Shown here in pieces: positions 8,168 through 17,500 of a DNA stretch of 64,000 nucleotides. Source of the stretch: Martelella endophytica (lineage in GTDB: Bacteria; Pseudomonadota; Alphaproteobacteria; Rhizobiales; Rhizobiaceae). The stretch spans positions 1,030,001 to 1,094,000 of the forward strand of contig NZ_CP010803.1 in NCBI RefSeq assembly GCF_000960975.1, given 5' to 3'. The notes beneath the pieces are model-generated. The model was not told the origin of the DNA, ran no database searches, and saw nothing but the letters and a program-made list of their open reading frames with translations. The position numbers were made by a program, and so were the translations under genes. The stretch's first letter is position 1. Each line of letters begins with the position of its first letter.

Positions 8168-9262
8168 ATGCAGACCCCCTATTACCTCATCGACAAGAAG
8201 CGCCTGAAGGCGAACATGGAGAAGATCGCCTGGTTGCGCGAGGCCTCCGGCGCCAGGGCGCTGCTGGCGCTCAAATGCTTCGCCACCTGGTCGGTCTTCG
8301 ACCTGATGAGTGAGTATATGGACGGCACGACCTCCTCGTCGCTTTATGAGGTCAAACTCGGCCACGAAAAATTCGGCGGCGAGACCCATGCCTATTCGGT
8401 TGCCTATGCCGAGGACGAGATCGACGAGGTCCTCGCCAATTGCGACAAGATCATCTTCAATTCGATCGGCCAGCTGACGCGCTTCGAAGCGCAATCGGCC
8501 GGCAAGATCCGCGGGCTCCGGGTCAATCCGCAGGTCTCGAGCTCCGATTTCGACCTTGCCGACCCGGCGCGGCCCTTCTCCCGCCTGGGCGAGCATGATC
8601 CGGCTGCAATCGAGACCGTGCTCGACCGCGTTTCCGGTTTCATGTTTCACAACAATTGCGAGAATGAGAGCTTCGAGCGGTTCGACGAGATGCTCGACGT
8701 CATCGAAACGCGTTTCGGCCATCTGCTGTCGCGGCTTGACTGGGTCAGCCTTGGCGGCGGTATCCACTTCACCGGCGAGGGCTATCCGCTGGAAACGCTG
8801 GCAGCACGGCTGAAGACCTTTTCCGAAAAATACGGCGTGCAGGTCTATCTCGAGCCCGGCGAGGCGGCCATCACCGGCGCGGCGACGCTGGAAGTGACCG
8901 TGCTCGATACGCTGAACAACGGCAAGGACCTCGCCATCGTCGACAGCTCGATCGAGGCGCACATGCTCGACCTGCTGATCTATCGCGAACGGGCGAAGCT
9001 TTCTCCCGACACCGGGCCGCACAAGGTGATGATCTGCGGAAAATCCTGCCTTGCTGGCGATATTTTCGGCGAATTCTCCTTCGAAGAGCCCGTCAAGGTC
9101 GGCGACCGCCTGTCGATCGAGAACGCGGCCGGTTATACCATGGTCAAGAAAAACTGGTTCAATGGCGTGAAGATGCCGGCGATCGCGCATCGCGAGGAGG
9201 ATGGAACCATCCGCGCCATCCGCCAGTTCGGCTATGAAGACTATAAATCCAGCCTTTCCTAG
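8168..9262 (+). CDS. nspC: carboxy(nor)spermidine decarboxylase
   Basis: PLP-dependent fold-III decarboxylase of the alanine racemase/ornithine decarboxylase superfamily. It converts carboxyspermidine (or carboxynorspermidine) to spermidine (norspermidine), the last step of the S-adenosylmethionine-independent polyamine route. The 364-residue protein has the PLP lysine in LLALKCFAT (Lys36), substrate-side motifs TSSSLYEVKLG and FHNNCEN, the glycine-rich LGGGIHF, and CGKSCLAGDIFGE near the C-terminus with the active-site cysteine. The partner dehydrogenase lies 88 bases downstream on the same strand, so the pair makes a complete pathway module from putrescine and aspartate semialdehyde. High confidence. 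Confidence 0.93.
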   Translation: MQTPYYLIDKKRLKANMEKIAWLREASGARALLALKCFATWSVFDLMSEYMDGTTSSSLYEVKLGHEKFGGETHAYSVAYAEDEIDEVLANCDKIIFNSIGQLTRFEAQSAGKIRGLRVNPQVSSSDFDLADPARPFSRLGEHDPAAIETVLDRVSGFMFHNNCENESFERFDEMLDVIETRFGHLLSRLDWVSLGGGIHFTGEGYPLETLAARLKTFSEKYGVQVYLEPGEAAITGAATLEVTVLDTLNNGKDLAIVDSSIEAHMLDLLIYRERAKLSPDTGPHKVMICGKSCLAGDIFGEFSFEEPVKVGDRLSIENAAGYTMVKKNWFNGVKMPAIAHREEDGTIRAIRQFGYEDYKSSLS

Positions 9263-9277
9263 GGGCTAAACACTCAC

Positions 9278-9329
9278 GGAGCGGGACACCGCTCCAACCC
9301 TTGATTTCAGGCAGAGACAGAAACTGCCT
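9278..9329 (+). promoter_or_regulatory. tandem hairpins between nspC and its partner gene
   Basis: Two stem-loops follow each other in the 88-base gap: GGAGCGG-GACA-CCGCTCC (9278-9295) and AGGCAG-N9-CTGCCT (9309-9329). Neither is followed by a T-run, so they do not look like intrinsic terminators. They could protect the upstream message or tune translation of the dehydrogenase, whose AACCGGAGG ribosome site lies just after the second stem. Structure is seen; function is inferred. Confidence 0.45.
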
Positions 9330-9350
9330 AAAACCGGAGGCGTTGTCCTG

Positions 9351-10595
9351 ATGAAAAAGAATGTCCTGATAATCGGCGCCGGCGGCGTCGCCCAGGTGGT
9401 GGCCCACAAATGCGCGCAGAACAACGATGTGCTGGGCGACATCCACATCGCCTCGCGCACGAAATCGAAATGCGATGCGATCATCGCCAGCGTTAACGAC
9501 AAGAACGCGATGAAGCAGGCGGGCGTGCTCGAGGCCCATCAGCTCGACGCGCTCGACATTCCAGCGACCGTCGCGCTCATCAAGAGAACCGGCGTCGAGA
9601 TCGTCATCAATGTCGGCACGGCCTTCCTCAACATGTCGGTGCTGGAGGCCTGCCTCGAGACGGGTGCCGCTTATATCGACACCGCGATCCACGAAGAGCC
9701 GAACAAGATCTGCGAGACGCCGCCCTGGTACGGAAACTACGAGTGGAAGCGCAAGGAGCGCTGCGCCGAGAAGGGCGTGACCGCGATCCTCGGCGCCGGT
9801 TTCGATCCGGGCGTCGTCAACGCCTATGCGCGGCTTGCCAAGGACGATTATGTCGACGACATCACCGATATCGACATCGTCGACATCAATGCCGGCAGCC
9901 ACGGCAAGTATTTCGCCACCAATTTCGATCCGGAAATCAATTTCCGCGAGTTCACCGGCGTCGTCTATGCCTGGCAGAACAATGAATGGACGACGAACCA
10001 GATGTTCGAGATCGGCCATGAATTCGACCTACCTGTCGTCGGCAAGCAGAAGGCCTACATGTCCGGCCATGACGAGATTCACTCTCTGGCCAAGAACATG
10101 GGCTCGCCCAATGTCCGCTTCTGGATGGGGTTCGGCGACCATTACATCAACGTCTTCACCGTGCTCAAAAGCCTCGGCCTGCTGTCCGAACAGCCGGTGA
10201 AACTGGCGGAAGGCCAGGAAGTCGTGCCGCTGAAAGTGGTCAAGGCCGTACTGCCCGATCCCTCCTCGCTCGCCCCCAACTATACCGGCAAGACCTGCAT
10301 CGGCGATTTCGTCAAGGGCACGAAGAACGGCGAACCGGCGGACGTGTTCATCTACAACGTCTCCGACCACAAGGACGCTTATAACGAAGTCGGCAGCCAG
10401 GGCATTTCCTACACCGCCGGCGTCCCCCCGGTCGCGGCCGCCATGCTGGTGGCTTCGGGCGAATGGGACGCGAAGACCATGGTCAATGTCGAGGAGCTGA
10501 ACCCCAAGCCCTTCCTCCACATCCTCAACCACATCGGCCTGCCGACCCGGGTGAAGGACAAGGATGGCGACCGGGCGCTCGATTTTTCGAAGTAG
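9351..10595 (+). CDS. carboxy(nor)spermidine synthase (saccharopine dehydrogenase family)
   Basis: NADPH-dependent carboxyspermidine dehydrogenase of the saccharopine dehydrogenase family. It condenses aspartate semialdehyde with putrescine or diaminopropane and reduces the Schiff base. The 414-residue protein opens with the dinucleotide-binding loop MKKNVLIIGAGGVAQVVAHK, then ASRTKSKCDAI, and has the family motif GAGFDPGVVNAYA and a long C-terminal catalytic part (SDHKDAYNEVGSQGISYTAG). It sits downstream of nspC and ends at an intrinsic terminator, forming a two-gene spermidine operon. Preference for spermidine over norspermidine is inferred from rhizobial relatives. Confidence 0.9.
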   Translation: MKKNVLIIGAGGVAQVVAHKCAQNNDVLGDIHIASRTKSKCDAIIASVNDKNAMKQAGVLEAHQLDALDIPATVALIKRTGVEIVINVGTAFLNMSVLEACLETGAAYIDTAIHEEPNKICETPPWYGNYEWKRKERCAEKGVTAILGAGFDPGVVNAYARLAKDDYVDDITDIDIVDINAGSHGKYFATNFDPEINFREFTGVVYAWQNNEWTTNQMFEIGHEFDLPVVGKQKAYMSGHDEIHSLAKNMGSPNVRFWMGFGDHYINVFTVLKSLGLLSEQPVKLAEGQEVVPLKVVKAVLPDPSSLAPNYTGKTCIGDFVKGTKNGEPADVFIYNVSDHKDAYNEVGSQGISYTAGVPPVAAAMLVASGEWDAKTMVNVEELNPKPFLHILNHIGLPTRVKDKDGDRALDFSK

Positions 10596-10617
10596 GTCGC
10601 TCGTCACGAGGTTACGA

Positions 10618-10647
10618 AACCCCGCCCGTCAAACGGCGGGGTTTTTC
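10618..10647 (+). terminator. intrinsic terminator after the polyamine pair
   Basis: Stem CCCGCC (10621-10626) / GGCGGG (10635-10640), flanked by AAA on the 5' side and followed by GTTTTTC. Confidence 0.85.
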
Positions 10648-10699
10648 TTTGCCCGCTTCGTGCTAAAACCCGTGACAACCAAACAGGCGGGCCTGAGCG

Positions 10700-11899
10700 A
10701 TGGCGCTGAAAGACAAACGCATTCTCCTGATCATTGCCGGTGGCATCGCCGCCTACAAGAGCCTCGACCTGATCCGCAGGCTGAAGGAGCGCGGCGCCGT
10801 CGTTACCCCGGTGATGACGTCAGCCGCACAGCAGTTCGTCACGCCGCTTGCCGTCGGCGCACTTTCGGGCGGGACGGTTTTCACCGATCTGTTTTCCCGT
10901 GCGGACGAGCACGATGTCGGCCATATCCGGCTTTCCCGTGAGAACGACCTGATCGTGGTCGCCCCGGCGACCGCCAATCTGATGGCGAAGATGGCGGCGG
11001 GGCTTGCCGACGATCTGGCAAGCGCCGTGCTGCTTGCCCGCGACTGCCCGGTTTTGCTGGCGCCTGCCATGAACCCGAAGATGTGGTCTGCCGCGCCGAC
11101 GCAACGCAATCTGCAGACACTTGCCGCTGACGGCGTCATGACCATCGGCCCCGCGCGCGGCGAGATGGCCGAAAGCGACGAGGCCGGTGTCGGCAGGATG
11201 GTCGAGCCGATGGAGATCGTCACCGCTGTCGAGGCCTTTTTCGATGAAGCGCCAAAGCCGCTTGCCGGCAAGCGCGCCGTGATCACCTCCGGCCCGACCC
11301 ATGAAGCGATTGATCCGGTACGCTATATCGCCAACCGCTCCTCGGGCCGGCAGGGGCATGCGATTGCTGCGGCGCTTGCCCGGCTCGGTGCCGAGGTGAC
11401 GCTGGTTTCCGGCCCGGTGACGATTGCCGATCCGGCAGGCGTCAACGTGGTGCATGTCGAAAGCGCCCGCGAGATGCTTTCTGCCGTCGAAGCCGCACTT
11501 CCCGCCGATATCGCCGTCATGGTCGCGGCCGTTGCCGATTGGCGTGCCGCCGATAGCGCCGACCAGAAGATGAAGAAGAAGCCCGGCGAGGCCCCCCCGC
11601 CGCTGCAGCTTGTCGAAAACCCCGATATCCTGAAGACCATCGGCCATCACGCCAACCGCCCTCGCCTCGTCGTCGGTTTTGCCGCCGAGACCCGCGATGT
11701 CGCGGCCTATGCCGCTGACAAGCTCGCCCGCAAGGGCGCCGACCTGATCGTCGCCAACGACGTGTCGAAGGAAGGCGTCATGGGCGGTGTCCGCAACCAG
11801 GTGATGCTGGTGACGAAGGATGGCGCGGAGGCCTGGCCCGACATGGACAAGGCCGAGGTCGCGGAAAAGCTGGCGGCGTGGATCGCGAAGCGGTTCTGA
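10700..11899 (+). CDS. coaBC: bifunctional phosphopantothenoylcysteine decarboxylase / phosphopantothenate-cysteine ligase
   Basis: Two-domain coenzyme A biosynthesis enzyme (Dfp): ligation of cysteine to phosphopantothenate, then FMN-dependent decarboxylation to phosphopantetheine. The N-terminal CoaC flavoprotein domain (about 1-190) shows GGIAAYKSLDLIR, the histidine motif DVGHIRLSRE, and PAMNPKMW. The C-terminal CoaB domain starts near 190 with VITSGPTHEAIDP and RYIANRSSGRQG, and contains the lysine-rich loop QKMKKKPGEAPPPL and VGFAAET. The 399-residue length is standard. It stands alone between the polyamine terminator and the convergent cbpM. Confidence 0.95.
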   Translation: MALKDKRILLIIAGGIAAYKSLDLIRRLKERGAVVTPVMTSAAQQFVTPLAVGALSGGTVFTDLFSRADEHDVGHIRLSRENDLIVVAPATANLMAKMAAGLADDLASAVLLARDCPVLLAPAMNPKMWSAAPTQRNLQTLAADGVMTIGPARGEMAESDEAGVGRMVEPMEIVTAVEAFFDEAPKPLAGKRAVITSGPTHEAIDPVRYIANRSSGRQGHAIAAALARLGAEVTLVSGPVTIADPAGVNVVHVESAREMLSAVEAALPADIAVMVAAVADWRAADSADQKMKKKPGEAPPPLQLVENPDILKTIGHHANRPRLVVGFAAETRDVAAYAADKLARKGADLIVANDVSKEGVMGGVRNQVMLVTKDGAEAWPDMDKAEVAEKLAAWIAKRF

Positions 11900-11911
11900 A
11901 GCAAGAGCCTG

Positions 11912-12241
11912 CTACCGCACCTCCCGGATCCGCGCGAGAACCGCTTCGCGAAGCTTCGGCTCAAGCCCGCTCAGTGCCGAATCCAGCGCCTTCATGCGCC
12001 GGCGCAAGGTGCTGACCTCGTCGAGAAGGTCGAGGATCACCGGCACCGCCTCGTCGTTGACAGCCATGTCCTCGGTCAGCTCGACGATCAGCGAAAGGCG
12101 GGCAATGTCGGTTTCGTCGAAGGCCGGGCCGCGTTCGCTGCGGCGCGGTTTTACCCAGGCTTCGGTCACGCAGATGGAAAGGCGCTCGGCGTTCAACCGG
12201 CGCACCCGCGTCAGGACTTCGGTTTCTGTCAGGGTCACCAT
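11912..12241 (-). CDS. cbpM: chaperone modulator CbpM
   Basis: Small MerR-like protein that in other bacteria binds the J-domain of CbpA and restrains its co-chaperone and DNA-binding activities. The roughly 109-residue protein has an N-terminal winged-helix-like part (TETEVLTRVRRLNAERLSICV) and a C-terminal helix with coiled-coil character (ILDLLDEVSTLRRRMKALDSAL). Its ATG at 12241 overlaps the cbpA stop by one base (TGATG), indicating translational coupling; a GTG one codon upstream is an alternative start. The cbpA neighbour supports the call. Confidence 0.85.
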   Translation of the reverse strand: MVTLTETEVLTRVRRLNAERLSICVTEAWVKPRRSERGPAFDETDIARLSLIVELTEDMAVNDEAVPVILDLLDEVSTLRRRMKALDSALSGLEPKLREAVLARIREVR

Positions 12242-13191
12242 CACTGATTTCCTTTCCAGCCGGCCCGCGGATCATAGGCGTGCTGCGACCGCCATTCGCG
12301 GATGGCCTTTTCCAGCGCCTCGTCGGGCTGTGACGGCAGGACGAGCTTGACCGTGACCAGCAGGTCGCCGGCGCCACCGCCCTTTTTCGGCGCGCCCTTG
12401 CCCTTCAGCCGCATCGTCCGACCGGAACTTGTGTTCGGCGGAACCTTCAGATTGACCCGACCGGTGATGGTCGGCACCGCGACGGTCGCGCCGAGCACGG
12501 CCTCATCAATCGACACCGGAAGCTCCATCTTCAGGTCATCGCCGTCGCGCGCGAACACCGGATCAGGGGCCACGGTGACACGCACATGGGCATCGCCCGG
12601 CGGACCGCCATTGACGCCCGGCTCACCCTTGCCGGCAAGCCTCAGCGTCGTGCCGTCGGTGATCCCGGCCGGAATGGTGAGTTCGATGCGGCCGCTGTCG
12701 GGCAGGCCGACCGTCTTCTTGCCGCCGGTCAGCGCCTCGCGAAAGCCGACGGTCAACTGGAACTGGACGTCGCGACCGCGCATCTTCATCTGCCCTCCGC
12801 GCGCAAAACCGCCGCCTGAGAAGCCGCCGCCGCGCGCATGGCCAAAGGCCTGCGAAAAGAAGTCGCCAAGGTCGTCAAAGCTGCCGTCGAAACCATAGCG
12901 CTCCGACGGGTCGGCCTCGGCGTGGCTGCGGTAATATTGCCGCTGCGGCCGCTCCTGCTGGTTGGCGTCGATCTCGCCGGCATCGAAGCGCTTGCGCTTC
13001 TCCGGATCGCCGAGAAGGTCGTAGGCCGCGGTCACGCGGCTGAATTCATCGGCCTTGGCCTTGTCGCCCGGATGCAGGTCCGGATGCAGCTTTTTGGCAA
13101 GCTGGCGATAGGCCTTCTTGATCTCGGCTTCGGAAGCAGTCTTCGAAACGCCGAGGACATCATAAGGGTCTCTCACTTGGTCTTGAACCAT
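12241..13191 (-). CDS. cbpA: DnaJ-class co-chaperone CbpA
   Basis: Type II DnaJ homologue: an N-terminal J-domain with the HPD tripeptide (KLHPDLHPGDKA), a glycine/phenylalanine-rich linker (GHARGGGFSGGGFARGGQ), then two C-terminal beta-barrel substrate-binding domains (RIELTIPAGITDGTTLRL). It lacks the CXXCXGXG zinc finger, separating it from DnaJ proper. It likely stimulates the DnaK ATPase; E. coli CbpA also binds curved DNA. I chose the ATG at 13191, with AGGA five bases upstream; an in-frame ATG at 13212 would add seven residues. It is the first gene of a coupled cbpA-cbpM pair. Confidence 0.9.
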   Translation of the reverse strand: MVQDQVRDPYDVLGVSKTASEAEIKKAYRQLAKKLHPDLHPGDKAKADEFSRVTAAYDLLGDPEKRKRFDAGEIDANQQERPQRQYYRSHAEADPSERYGFDGSFDDLGDFFSQAFGHARGGGFSGGGFARGGQMKMRGRDVQFQLTVGFREALTGGKKTVGLPDSGRIELTIPAGITDGTTLRLAGKGEPGVNGGPPGDAHVRVTVAPDPVFARDGDDLKMELPVSIDEAVLGATVAVPTITGRVNLKVPPNTSSGRTMRLKGKGAPKKGGGAGDLLVTVKLVLPSQPDEALEKAIREWRSQHAYDPRAGWKGNQ

Positions 13192-13338
13192 GGTCGTCCT
13201 GAAAGCTGACATGTGTTGAATGATTTGCCTTGGAGATAGGAATTAATTCCCGTTGCTTCCAGTACCGCGCCGGTTTGTCGCGCTGTTTTTGCCATGTGCC
13301 GGTAGCAACATGCCTTGCCAAGCGCGAATAACCTACAT

Positions 13339-13358
13339 ATATACGCAGTATCGTATAT
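13339..13358. promoter_or_regulatory. palindrome upstream of the DUF2892-RND operon, candidate operator
   Basis: Perfect 7-bp inverted repeat ATATACG (13339-13345) and CGTATAT (13352-13358) with a 6-base spacer, in an AT-rich island ending 18 bases before the DUF2892 start. The position overlaps where a promoter would be, so a repressor site is likely. ArsR-type redox or sulfide regulators of rhizobia (BigR/SqrR group) use AT-rich palindromes of similar size; that link is inferred, and no regulator gene is adjacent. Confidence 0.55.
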
Positions 13359-13375
13359 TTAGCGAGGAAATCGTC

Positions 13376-13576
13376 ATGTCTCTCGATCGTATGGTTCTGG
13401 CCTTTGCCGGAGTGATGGTTCTGGTTTCGGTGCTTCTGACGGTCTTCGTCAGCATCTACTGGCTCTGGCTGACCGCCTTTATCGGCTTCAACCTGCTGCA
13501 GTCGGCCTTCACCGGCTTCTGCCCGGCGGCCATCGTGTTCCGCAAGCTCGGGATCAAGCCCGGCAACGCCTTCTGA
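13376..13576 (+). CDS. DUF2892 (YgaP-like transmembrane) protein
   Basis: A 66-residue inner-membrane protein of the DUF2892/YgaP transmembrane family. It has two hydrophobic helices (LAFAGVMVLVSVLLTVFVS and WLWLTAFIGFNLLQSAFT) and the signature FTGFCPAAIVFRKLG, with the conserved cysteine. In YgaP this segment is fused to a rhodanese domain; here it is free-standing. I chose the ATG at 13376, with GCGAGGA upstream. It is the first gene of an operon with the RND adaptor and pump (14-base gap), a linkage that suggests an auxiliary role in the pump or in handling reactive sulfur. Confidence 0.85.
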   Translation: MSLDRMVLAFAGVMVLVSVLLTVFVSIYWLWLTAFIGFNLLQSAFTGFCPAAIVFRKLGIKPGNAF

Positions 13577-13590
13577 AAGCGAGATTTCCG

Positions 13591-14586
13591 ATGCGACATG
13601 CTCTGACGAAGACCGGCGCGATGCTGCTTGCCGCGCTCGCCTTCACCGGCACGGGCCGGGCCGCGAGCCTGACCGCCGCCCCCGTCACCGTGCCCGAATG
13701 GAAGGCGGTCTATGGCGAGGTCGAGGCGCGCGACACCGTGCCGGCGCGGGCACGCATCGGCGGCACACTCGAAACGCTGACGGTGGCCGAAGGCGACAGC
13801 GTCAGCGAAGGCGATGTCATCGGCACGATCCACGACGACAAGCTCGACTTCCAGGTGAAGGCCTATGAGGCCGAACTCAAGGGGCTGCAATCCTCGCTCG
13901 AAAATGCCCGCTCCGAGCTCGAGCGTGGCGAAAGCCTCAATCAGCGCGGCGTGATGAGCAATCAGCAGCTCGACACGCTGAAAACGCAGGTGGATGTCGT
14001 CGTCAACAATATCGCGGCAACCACCGCCAATATGGAGGTCGTGCGCCAGCAGATGCGCGAGGGCGATATTCTGGCGCCGGCTTCCGGTCGGGTGCTGAGC
14101 GTGCCGGTGGTCGAAGGCTCCGTCATCCTTCCGGGCGAGACGGTTGCGACCGTCGGTTCCGGCGGCTTTTATCTCAGGCTCGCCATCCCCGCCCGCCACG
14201 CTGCCTATCTGAACGAGGGCGACGAGATCGACATCAGCCGTCCTGAGGCCAACGGGGAGACCAGCGCAACCGGCAGGATCGCCAAACTCTATCCCGAACT
14301 CGAAAACAACCGCCTCATCGCCGATGTCGCCGTCGAGGGGCTGACACCGCGCTATGTCGGCGAGCGATACCTCGTGCGCGTGCCGATCGGCGAGCGGCAG
14401 GCGCTGATGCTGCCGGCCGACGCCGTCACCACCCGAAACGGCCTCGACTTCATCACCGTGACCCTTGCGGGCGGTGAAAACCGCGAAAAGACCGTGGTTA
14501 CCGGCGCACGGGAGACCCTTGGCGGGACCACGATGATCGAGGTGCTGACCGGGCTTCAGCCCGGCGAAACGGTGGTCGTGCCATGA
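13591..14586 (+). CDS. RND efflux periplasmic adaptor (membrane fusion protein)
   Basis: Periplasmic adaptor linking an inner-membrane RND pump to an outer-membrane channel. The 331-residue protein has an N-terminal signal peptide (ending near GRAASL), a split lipoyl domain (VPARARIGGTLETL ... GDILAPASGRVLSVPV), an alpha-helical hairpin at about 85-150 (AYEAELKGLQSSLENARSEL) and a beta-barrel domain. No outer-membrane factor gene is nearby, so it would use a shared TolC-like channel. Its stop overlaps the pump start by four bases (ATGA), showing translational coupling. Confidence 0.9.
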   Translation: MRHALTKTGAMLLAALAFTGTGRAASLTAAPVTVPEWKAVYGEVEARDTVPARARIGGTLETLTVAEGDSVSEGDVIGTIHDDKLDFQVKAYEAELKGLQSSLENARSELERGESLNQRGVMSNQQLDTLKTQVDVVVNNIAATTANMEVVRQQMREGDILAPASGRVLSVPVVEGSVILPGETVATVGSGGFYLRLAIPARHAAYLNEGDEIDISRPEANGETSATGRIAKLYPELENNRLIADVAVEGLTPRYVGERYLVRVPIGERQALMLPADAVTTRNGLDFITVTLAGGENREKTVVTGARETLGGTTMIEVLTGLQPGETVVVP

Positions 14587-17500
14587 AAAAGCATCCTCTC
14601 GGCATTGCCGGCGGACTGACGAAAACCTTCATCACCTCGCCGCTGACGCCACTCTTCCTCCTGGCGGCGCTGGCGCTCGGCCTCGTCGCGCTGTGGACGC
14701 TGCCGCGCGAGGAGGAACCGCAGATTTCCGTGCCGATGGTCGATATCATCGTTCAGGCGCCGGGACTGAAGGCGGAAGACGCCGTCAAGCTCGTCTCCGA
14801 ACCGCTCGAGACGATCATCAAGGGCATTAACGACGTCGAACATGTCTATTCGCAGACATCCGACAACCAGGTCATGGTCACGGCCCGCTTCAAGGTCGGC
14901 ACGCCGGCGGACAGCGCGGTTCTGCGCGTCCACGACAAGGTCATGGCCAATATCAGCGCCATTCCCGTCGGCATTCCCGAACCGCTGATCGTCGGCCGCA
15001 CCATCGATGATGTCGCGATCGTCGCCCTGACGCTGACGCCGGACCCGGCAAAGGGGGCCGGGCTGACGGCGAGCGACCTTTCACGGGTTGCCCGCGAGAT
15101 GCAGACCGAACTGACCCGCATCGACGATGTCGGCACCACCTATCTCGTCGGCGATACCGGCTCGGCGATCCGCGTCGAGCCCGATCCGGAGCGGCTGGCG
15201 CTTTACGGCGTGACGCTGAAGGCGCTGACCGGCAAGGTGACCGCCGCCAATCGAGCCTTCCCGACCGGCACCGTGCGCGACGGCGGACTGCAGATCGGCG
15301 TGATGGCCGGTGAAACGCTGTCGACACCCGCCGAAATCGGCAATCTTCTGCTGACAACGGCGGATGGCCGGCCGGTCTATGTCCGCGATGTTGCGGATAT
15401 CGCCTTCATTCCCGACGACACGGAAGCCGTCAGCTCCGCCGTCACGCTTGGCGCCGACGGCACGATGAACCGCGTCCCGGCCGTGAGCCTTGCCATCGCC
15501 AAGCGCGCCGGCGCCAATGCGGTGACTGTGGCCGATGCCGTCCTTCATCGCACCGAGGCGCTGAAGGGTACGGTCATACCGGATTCGATGACGGTTTCCG
15601 TCACCCGCGATTATGGCGAGACGGCAAACGAGAAGGCCAACGAACTGCTGTTCCATCTCGGCCTGGCAACCGTGTCGATCATCGTGCTTGTCGGCATCGC
15701 CATCGGTCTTCGGGAAGCGCTGGTCGTCGCCATCGTCATTCCGGTGACCATCCTGATGACGCTCGCCGCTGCCAATCTGATGGGCTATACGCTGAACCGC
15801 GTTTCGCTGTTCGCGCTGATCTTCTCGATCGGCATCCTGGTCGACGACGCGATCGTCGTGATCGAGAACATTGCCCGCCACTGGGCGATGCCAGGCGAGC
15901 GCTCGCGCGTTGAGGCGGCGATCGAAGCGGTTGCCGAGGTCGGCAACCCGACCATTGTCGCAACACTGACGGTGGTGGCGGCGCTGCTGCCGATGATGTT
16001 CGTCTCCGGCATGATGGGCCCGTATATGAGCCCGATCCCCGCCGTTGCCTCCGCCGCGATGATCTTTTCCTTCTTCGTCGCGGTGATGGTGACGCCGTGG
16101 CTGATGGTGAAGATCGCCGGCAAGGCAAAGCTGCACGCCGACGGCGACCATGGTTCGGGCGGCAGGCTCGGTCGGGCCTATGCGGCCGTTGCCCGGCCGA
16201 TCCTGAAGACCAAGGCGCGGTCCTGGACCTTCATCGCCATCGTCGTCATCGCCACTTTCGGCTCGCTCAGCCTGTTCTACACCAAGCATGTGACGGTCAA
16301 GCTCCTGCCCTTCGACAACAAGTCGGAACTGATGGTGACTGTCGATCTGCCGGAAGGTTCATCCGTCGAGGCGACCGACGCCGTCACGCAGGCCGTCGCA
16401 GACGTTGTGCTGAAGACGCCGGAGGTCACCTCGGTCCAGACCCATGCCGGCACCGCCGCCCCGTTCAACTTCAACGGACTGGTTCGCCACTACTATATGC
16501 GTCAGTCGCCGGAGCTCGGCGATGTCGAGATCAATCTCACACCGAAGGGCGAGCGCGACCGAACCAGCCACGAAATCGCGCTTGATCTGCGGGACAAGAT
16601 CCTCGCGGCAGTCGAGGTGCCGGAGGGTACCTCGCTGAAGGTGGTCGAGCCGCCGCCCGGCCCGCCGGTAATGGCGACGCTGCTTGCCGAGATCTACGGC
16701 CCGGATGCCGAGACCCGCCGCGCAGTCGCCGCGAAGGTCAAGGAGGCCTTCCGCGCAGTGCCCTTCGTGGTCGATGTCGATGACAGTTATGGCGAAACCG
16801 CGAAGCGGCTCCGGGTGACGATCGCCGGCGACGATCTCGAATTCTACGGCGTCGACGAGAATGACGTGTTCGACACGCTTCAAGGCCTGAACAGCACCAC
16901 CACGGTCGGCTATTCCCACCGCGGCGGCGGCCGGCCACCGATTCCGATCGAGATCGGCCGCACGGCCAACGATCGAGTGCTGGACGAACGCTTCCTGGCA
17001 ACGCCCGTGGCCGCCGCCGATGCGACGTCATCGGTCGTCGAGCTCGGCGATGTCGTGACCGTCTCCGAGGAAGAGACCTCGCACACGATCTTCCGCCATA
17101 ACGGCCACTATGCCGACATGGTGACGGCCGAGCTCGCCGGCGATTTCGAAGCGCCGCTCTATGGCATGCTCGCCGTTCAGGACGCGATCGATGCGATGGA
17201 CTGGGGCGATCTGCCGAAGCCCGTGATCAAGCTGCACGGCCAGCCGGAGGACGAGGCGACACCGGTGCTTCTGTGGGACGGCGAATGGGAGGTGACCTGG
17301 GTGACCTTCCGCGACATGGGCGCCGCCTTCATGGTCGCGCTGATCGGCATCTATATTCTGGTTGTCGCCCAGTTCGGCTCGTTCAAGCTGCCGCTCGTCA
17401 TCCTGACGCCGGTGCCGCTGACCTTCATCGGCATCATGGCGGGCCACTGGCTGTTCGGCGCGCCGTTCACCGCGACCTCGATGATCGGCTTCATCGCGCT

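Noticed and set aside
13253..13375. N-terminal extension of the DUF2892 frame.
   Set aside because: It runs through the AT-rich palindrome and promoter region; the ATG at 13376 has a good ribosome site and gives the family length.
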